64,000 nt of DNA from an uncultured Candidatus Melainabacteria bacterium (lineage in GTDB: Bacteria > Cyanobacteriota > Vampirovibrionia > Gastranaerophilales > Gastranaerophilaceae): positions 11,405 through 75,404 of the forward strand of contig CAKUUC010000012.1 of the NCBI GenBank assembly GCA_934692625.1, in the 5' to 3' direction. The notes below the pieces were generated by a model. It was given only the letters and a program-made list of their open reading frames with translations. It had not been told where the DNA came from and made no database searches. Positions 60,283 through 64,000 of the stretch are shown here, one piece after another; position 1 is the stretch's first letter; every line of letters starts with the position of its first letter. The translations under genes were made by a program, and so were the position numbers.

Positions 60283-60383
60283 CATAATGATTATTGAATA
60301 TTTTTATATTAAAATCGTTATAATTATAGGAGTAGTGAATTATAAAAACAATACATTCAAATGGAGTAATAACCCAGTATAAC

Positions 60384-60479
60384 ATGTACAAAAACAAATT
60401 CGGGATATTTAAAACAGATCCAAATGGTAGAACCATCTATTATGATAAATACTGTAGAAAAATTGGCAGTTATAAATGA
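60384..60479 (+). CDS. Small ORF or gene remnant, 31 aa
   Basis: MYKNKFGIFKTDPNGRTIYY followed by DKYCRKIGSYK. The NGRTIYYDKYxRKIG pattern resembles short repeats at the ends of some bacterial proteins. No ribosome binding site; probably a fragment at the right end of the island. The rest of 60480-60531 is empty. Confidence 0.3.
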   Translation: MYKNKFGIFKTDPNGRTIYYDKYCRKIGSYK

Positions 60480-60531
60480 AAACATCTTCATCTCATCGTT
60501 AAGTTAATCTTGTTTTGTGTATTAAATTGCA

Positions 60532-60610
60532 TGGGTAATGTGTGGGTAATTGCAAAAATGCAACTTAATATACCAACATGATGAAAATAGAGGAATTCTT
60601 AAACATAGGG
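60532..60610. repeat. 79-bp direct repeat, right copy (island boundary)
   Basis: Partner of 44060-44138, one mismatch. Includes the start codons at 60578 and 60581. Confidence 0.92.
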
Positions 60611-60773
60611 ATTAATATTTTGAGTTTGTGTAATTTAACTCTTGAAAGAAGATAAAATTAACTATGATATTGAGATGTTTTACTCGTTTACGCAGATAAT
60701 TTCTAAATTGTCACCAAAAGATTGTGTTAATATTGTATCAAGACAGCGAGATAAATATTTTTCAACATTATAA
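60578..60773 (+). pseudogene. Small gene at the island junction, frameshifted
   Basis: MMKIEEFLNIGINILSLCNL continues to a stop at 60653-60655, but another frame open from 60642 reads KEDKINYDIEMFYSFTQIIS, then KLSPKDCVNIVSRQRDKYF, and stops at 60771-60773 before a terminator. A +1 shift near 60641 would join them into one small protein of about 64 residues. Family unknown. The island duplicated its first 11 codons. Confidence 0.5.
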
Positions 60774-60808
60774 ACAGGTATAATAACGGAATATTATACC
60801 TGTTTTTA
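60774..60808 (+). terminator. Terminator after the small junction gene
   Basis: ACAGGTATAATA (60774-60785) pairs with TATTATACCTGT (60792-60803), followed by TTTTT. Confidence 0.75.
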
Positions 60809-60828
60809 GAATTGGTCAATACATTATA

Positions 60829-63800
60829 CTATTTAACTTCTTTCAACACTCCAACAACATTTGTTCGAGAGGTTAATTCCAAAGTTATCTTTTGTTTTAG
60901 AGATAATTGTTTGATAACTTTGCGTTCTCCTGATTGGGTAGTTGCTTTCGGTGTTCCTTGTAATTTACAAAGTATGCCGAAACCTTTTACTCGTTGGAGT
61001 CTTGGAGTTTTGTTGCTAGATACTTTTTCTGTTGAAGATTCAACGTTTGAAACTTTTTCAATTTTACTATTGTTTTGTACTTTTTCAATAGGTTTGCCTT
61101 CATTGCCCAAATTCCATCGGAAACCGAAGGTCATGGCAATACCGTTACGTCCGCCGTTTCTAATCATTGCTTGCCCAAATGCTGTGTATCTGTCTTTGAA
61201 GCGTTTTTGCAAACCTACACCATATTCGATGTATGGCTTAATGCTTGATTCAGGGAGTTTTACGTTGTTTGCTTTTACGCTTGATTCATTCATTGCGTTC
61301 CAAACCATACCGATACTTGCATAAGGTTGCCAACCATTTTTTGTGTTTGTGATAAATCTTACACTAGGGTTCAACATTATTGAATGCATTGGGTCAGAGT
61401 TAATTCTTACACCGGCAGCGTTTGTGTAATCAAAAGTATTAGCAAATGTGTATGACATGAACCAAATTGGCTGGATAATGTATCTGCCTTCTTTGAATTC
61501 AAAGTTGTAACCTGTTTTAGAACCAACACCTGCTAACAATGTTGTGAAATCTTCCTTGCCGTACATTGTCGTAGTTTGTCCGACAGTAGCACCTGCACTC
61601 AAGGTCAAGGCTGTCCACAAGTTACCTCTGTAGAAGGTTTGAGTTAAACCAAGCAAACCGCCGTTCATAGTAGTGTCACCGCCGTTGTAACGAAGTTGAG
61701 AACCGTTATAACCGATGTAACCTGTTGTTAAGCCTGTCCAACCGTGTTTGAGTTTTTGAAAATCGCTATCAAAACCGATTAATGTTCCGTAAGTTGTAGC
61801 GTTTACGGCAGGAGCATTTTTGAGGTTCATTTTTTCAAATGTAACGTAAGGACGAACCCAACCTGCTTTGTTGTTAAATTCAGTTGCAAGGTTGCCTAAG
61901 TTTTCGTTGTAATCAGTACTTAATGCATATTGATTAGCTTTTATGTGAGTTATTCTGTCCATAATCGGTAGTTGAGTAAATGCATCAGCGTGTTCAAATA
62001 CATATTTGAAGGTTTCATTTACCGTTGCGTTTGCACCTGCTTGAACGTTTACGGGGGCAGATAATACCGCAGGGTTGAACGCTCCCGCACCTGACGAACC
62101 GCCGCCACGAATGAATTGGAATTCGCCTGTATTTGGAAGATAGCCGACCGAATATTTGTAAATTTTGCTGATATATTCGTTTGTTCCGTGATATTTTACT
62201 GATTTCGCAAATGCACTGTCAGCAAACAGAATGTTTGTTTTTTCTTTTACCGGATCAGTAAGAATATTCAAATTATTAACATTGATAGTACCTGTATGAG
62301 TTCCGTAAGAGTTTGCAATAAATCTGCCGACTGTTTCGGTTGCAGGGTTGATGTCGAGGGTGTTAATGTTGATTATACCTTGATTTGCGAAACTTCTCAA
62401 ATTTAGCGGAGACAAGCCCATGTGAGAAATGTTCATTGTTCCGTTGTTTATTGTTAGACTGTTGTTGTAATTTAGTTGAGAAGCGTCATTTATGTAGGTC
62501 GTTGCACCGTTTTGAGAAATATTTGCGTTTTTGATGACATTATTTATGTAAATTTCGCCTGTATTGTCGCCTGTCAGTTCAAGGTTGTAATTTACACCGT
62601 CAATGTTGTCGTTTAGCAAAAACTTACCGTTTGTTTGAGCGTTTAGAGTGACGGTTGCGAACGGGTCGCCCTCTTGAGTATCAACATAGATTGCGTTTTG
62701 GTCTTTTACTCCGTCAGCTTCAGTGTAATTACCGTTAAAGATAGAGGTGTAACCGTCTTTAGCAACGATATTCAAATCTTTTGTTGTATAAATCGCACCG
62801 CCTTGAGCTTTGCTTGATTTAGATTTAGCGTAGTTGTTTAAAAAGCTGCTGTTTTCGATTTTTCCAATGACGGAAGTGTTGTAGATAGCACCACCTTGGG
62901 CATAACTGTTTTCAATATCATCACCTGTTGAAATTGCTCTGTTGTTGACGAAATTTCCGTGAATAGTGTCAATGCCAAACGGACCGCTAGCGATGGAGTT
63001 TGCGATTGCTCCACCTATTGCAAAAGTACCGTTGGTTTGTGCGTAGTTGTTGGTGAAATTACCGATAACTTCGCCAATGTGTCCGCAATTAAATAAACCA
63101 CCACCACGAGCGGCAGCAACTTCACCTGTTGAGATTGCATAGTTATCTGAAAAATCACCATAAATCAAACCAATATTAGAGTAATTATTGTTATTAATTG
63201 CTCCGCCAGATGCTCTGTCAAAACTTTCTACATGGTTGCTTAAAAAGTTACCTGCAATTGAGGTGATGTTTGCTGCAAGTGTTTGGCCCCCAAAGTTAAA
63301 TATAGCCCCACCATTGGCTTGGTTGTTTCCTGAATAGGCATGATTTGAAACAAAATCACCAGTAATACTTTCTATTTGCCCTTTATAATTGAAAATCGCT
63401 CCACCTCTGACGAATCCGTTTTGAGCAGTTGCTGAGTTACCTTCAAAATATCCGTTGATTTCACTAATTGTTGCAGAATTATTGTATATTGCTCCGCCTA
63501 TAGCATAAGTTCCTGTTGTAGAAATTTTATTGTTGATAAAATCACCATTGATTTTATCAATTTTTCCGCCGGTATGATTGACTAATGTTCCACCAATATA
63601 TGAAGCTTTAGTGGTTGATTTGTTATTCAAAAAGGAAAGGTTTAACTCGTTTATTGTTCCTTTGTTAAAAAATATAGTACCATAATTATAAGTTTCGGCA
63701 TTTGATATGTTATTATAAATAGTTCCCGTAATAGAGTTTATAGAGCCACCATTGTTTGATATTACTGCACCATTTAGCCAGGAACTTGAATTGGTTTCAT

Positions 63801-64000
63801 TGTTATAAAAATCACCTTTGATATCATTTATTGAACCGTCGTTATAAAGGACTCCGCCATTTACACCAAGTCCGCTTGAGGTATTACTTGCGAAATTTCC
63901 TGTAATATTTTTAAGTATCCCATTATTTCCAATAACCCCACCTGAAACACTCTTGTTTACAGAATATGCTGAGTTATTAACAAAATTTCCTGTAATATTT
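60829..64000 (-). CDS. Autotransporter with Pmp-like FxxN/GGAI repeats, partial (5' end beyond the window)
   Basis: The frame is open from the window edge to the stop at 60829; the TTG at 63630 is not a true start. At least 1,055 residues. The passenger is made of about 20-25-residue repeats of the form I-x-x-I-x-G-x-F-x-x-N...A-x-G-G-A-I-x-N, matching the FxxN and GGA(I/L/V) motifs of chlamydial Pmp proteins and predicting a beta-helix. The last 300 residues before MTFGFRWNLG look like an autotransporter beta-barrel. A Lys/Ser/Thr-rich tail of about 80 residues follows the barrel, which is unusual because the last barrel strand normally ends the protein. Confidence 0.85.
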   Translation of the reverse strand, partial: NITGNFVNNSAYSVNKSVSGGVIGNNGILKNITGNFASNTSSGLGVNGGVLYNDGSINDIKGDFYNNETNSSSWLNGAVISNNGGSINSITGTIYNNISNAETYNYGTIFFNKGTINELNLSFLNNKSTTKASYIGGTLVNHTGGKIDKINGDFINNKISTTGTYAIGGAIYNNSATISEINGYFEGNSATAQNGFVRGGAIFNYKGQIESITGDFVSNHAYSGNNQANGGAIFNFGGQTLAANITSIAGNFLSNHVESFDRASGGAINNNNYSNIGLIYGDFSDNYAISTGEVAAARGGGLFNCGHIGEVIGNFTNNYAQTNGTFAIGGAIANSIASGPFGIDTIHGNFVNNRAISTGDDIENSYAQGGAIYNTSVIGKIENSSFLNNYAKSKSSKAQGGAIYTTKDLNIVAKDGYTSIFNGNYTEADGVKDQNAIYVDTQEGDPFATVTLNAQTNGKFLLNDNIDGVNYNLELTGDNTGEIYINNVIKNANISQNGATTYINDASQLNYNNSLTINNGTMNISHMGLSPLNLRSFANQGIININTLDINPATETVGRFIANSYGTHTGTINVNNLNILTDPVKEKTNILFADSAFAKSVKYHGTNEYISKIYKYSVGYLPNTGEFQFIRGGGSSGAGAFNPAVLSAPVNVQAGANATVNETFKYVFEHADAFTQLPIMDRITHIKANQYALSTDYNENLGNLATEFNNKAGWVRPYVTFEKMNLKNAPAVNATTYGTLIGFDSDFQKLKHGWTGLTTGYIGYNGSQLRYNGGDTTMNGGLLGLTQTFYRGNLWTALTLSAGATVGQTTTMYGKEDFTTLLAGVGSKTGYNFEFKEGRYIIQPIWFMSYTFANTFDYTNAAGVRINSDPMHSIMLNPSVRFITNTKNGWQPYASIGMVWNAMNESSVKANNVKLPESSIKPYIEYGVGLQKRFKDRYTAFGQAMIRNGGRNGIAMTFGFRWNLGNEGKPIEKVQNNSKIEKVSNVESSTEKVSSNKTPRLQRVKGFGILCKLQGTPKATTQSGERKVIKQLSLKQKITLELTSRTNVVGVLKEVK

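Larger units (their letters stand above)
59597..60382 (+). pseudogene. Silent hsdS half-gene (alternative TRD2 cassette)
   Basis: The frame has no start codon of its own. It begins AINNNLEQQAQAIFKSWFVD, the central conserved region of HsdS, then a different TRD2 (FEPFGGTMPSDWENLTLGEV onward) and ends with the same LRDALLPKLMSGEIDVENVD helix. The original stop is lost, so the frame runs 32 codons further to 60382. Recombination at the 60-bp repeat would join it in frame to TRD1. Confidence 0.88.
44139..60531. mobile_element. 16.4-kb genomic island with Mu-like module and type I RM locus
   Basis: Everything between the two 79-bp direct repeats. The inner edges read TGTAAATAAAG at the left and ATTAAATTGCA at the right, thus 5'-TG...CA-3', with partial inverted similarity (TG-AA-T-AA). 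It carries a MuA/MuB-type transposition module, restriction-modification and toxin-like genes, and a tyrosine recombinase. Insertion is next to tRNA-Met. Which recombinase moved it is open. Confidence 0.75.

Noticed and set aside
60812..61324. 170-aa plus-strand open frame opposite the autotransporter
   Set aside because: Shadow of the C-terminal tail and beta-barrel of the minus-strand gene, without a ribosome binding site or protein-like composition.

Overview
The window is AT-rich bacterial chromosome with Gram-negative traits (type IV-pilin-like preproteins, an autotransporter). The best guess is a gut Melainabacterium (Gastranaerophilales): recurrent F-T-L-A-E-V-L prepilins, proteins with an N/Q/T-rich start followed by a short F-G/F-K-G/F-T-S motif, a UbiE/MenG-type methyltransferase and a cyanobacteria-like class A RNase P RNA. 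That placement is inference; there is no 16S gene here.

Positions 1-43.9 kb are mainly core genome. They hold map, rnpB, tmk and a menG-type gene; a DUF4127 gene overlapping an mntP-like gene; a D-lactate-dehydrogenase-like gene, hsp20 and hisS; and the fatty-acid/phospholipid cluster on the minus strand (87-aa ORF, yceD-like, rpmF, plsX, fabH, fabD, 75-aa ORF, fabG, acpP, fabF). Then come recA behind a MerR-like partner, a class A PBP, a COG2509-type flavoprotein, an OPA-family transporter, a DnaQ-like exonuclease, trxA, rubrerythrin, a RelA/SpoT-domain protein, prmC, three prepilin genes and a parvulin. Gaps between these are filled by composite palindromic repeats. Four genes (two prepilins, two unknown proteins) share a long conserved promoter/leader with a (TATGG)4-5 tract and a GC-rich block, which suggests a regulon. 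Several genes appear leaderless: a -10 box ends 6 nt before the ATG and no Shine-Dalgarno is seen.

Positions 44.06-60.61 kb are a 16.4-kb island beside a tRNA-Met, bounded by a 79-bp direct repeat with one mismatch. The repeat includes the first codons of a small gene. The left part is a MuA/MuB-like transposition module with a translationally coupled third gene that looks like a tyrosine-recombinase core-binding domain without a catalytic domain. The rest is a type I restriction-modification locus on the minus strand: hsdM, a membrane-anchored unknown, hsdS, an OLD-family ATPase/TOPRIM protein, hsdR, a DNA-binding RhuM-like protein and a Fic/Doc protein. On the plus strand lie a tyrosine recombinase and a silent second half of hsdS. 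Two inverted repeats (60 bp and a perfect 74 bp) pair hsdS with the silent copy, so the specificity subunit, and probably the orientation of hsdM, can switch by inversion.

Positions 60.8-64.0 kb hold the 3' part of a large chlamydial-Pmp-like autotransporter that runs off the window's right edge.
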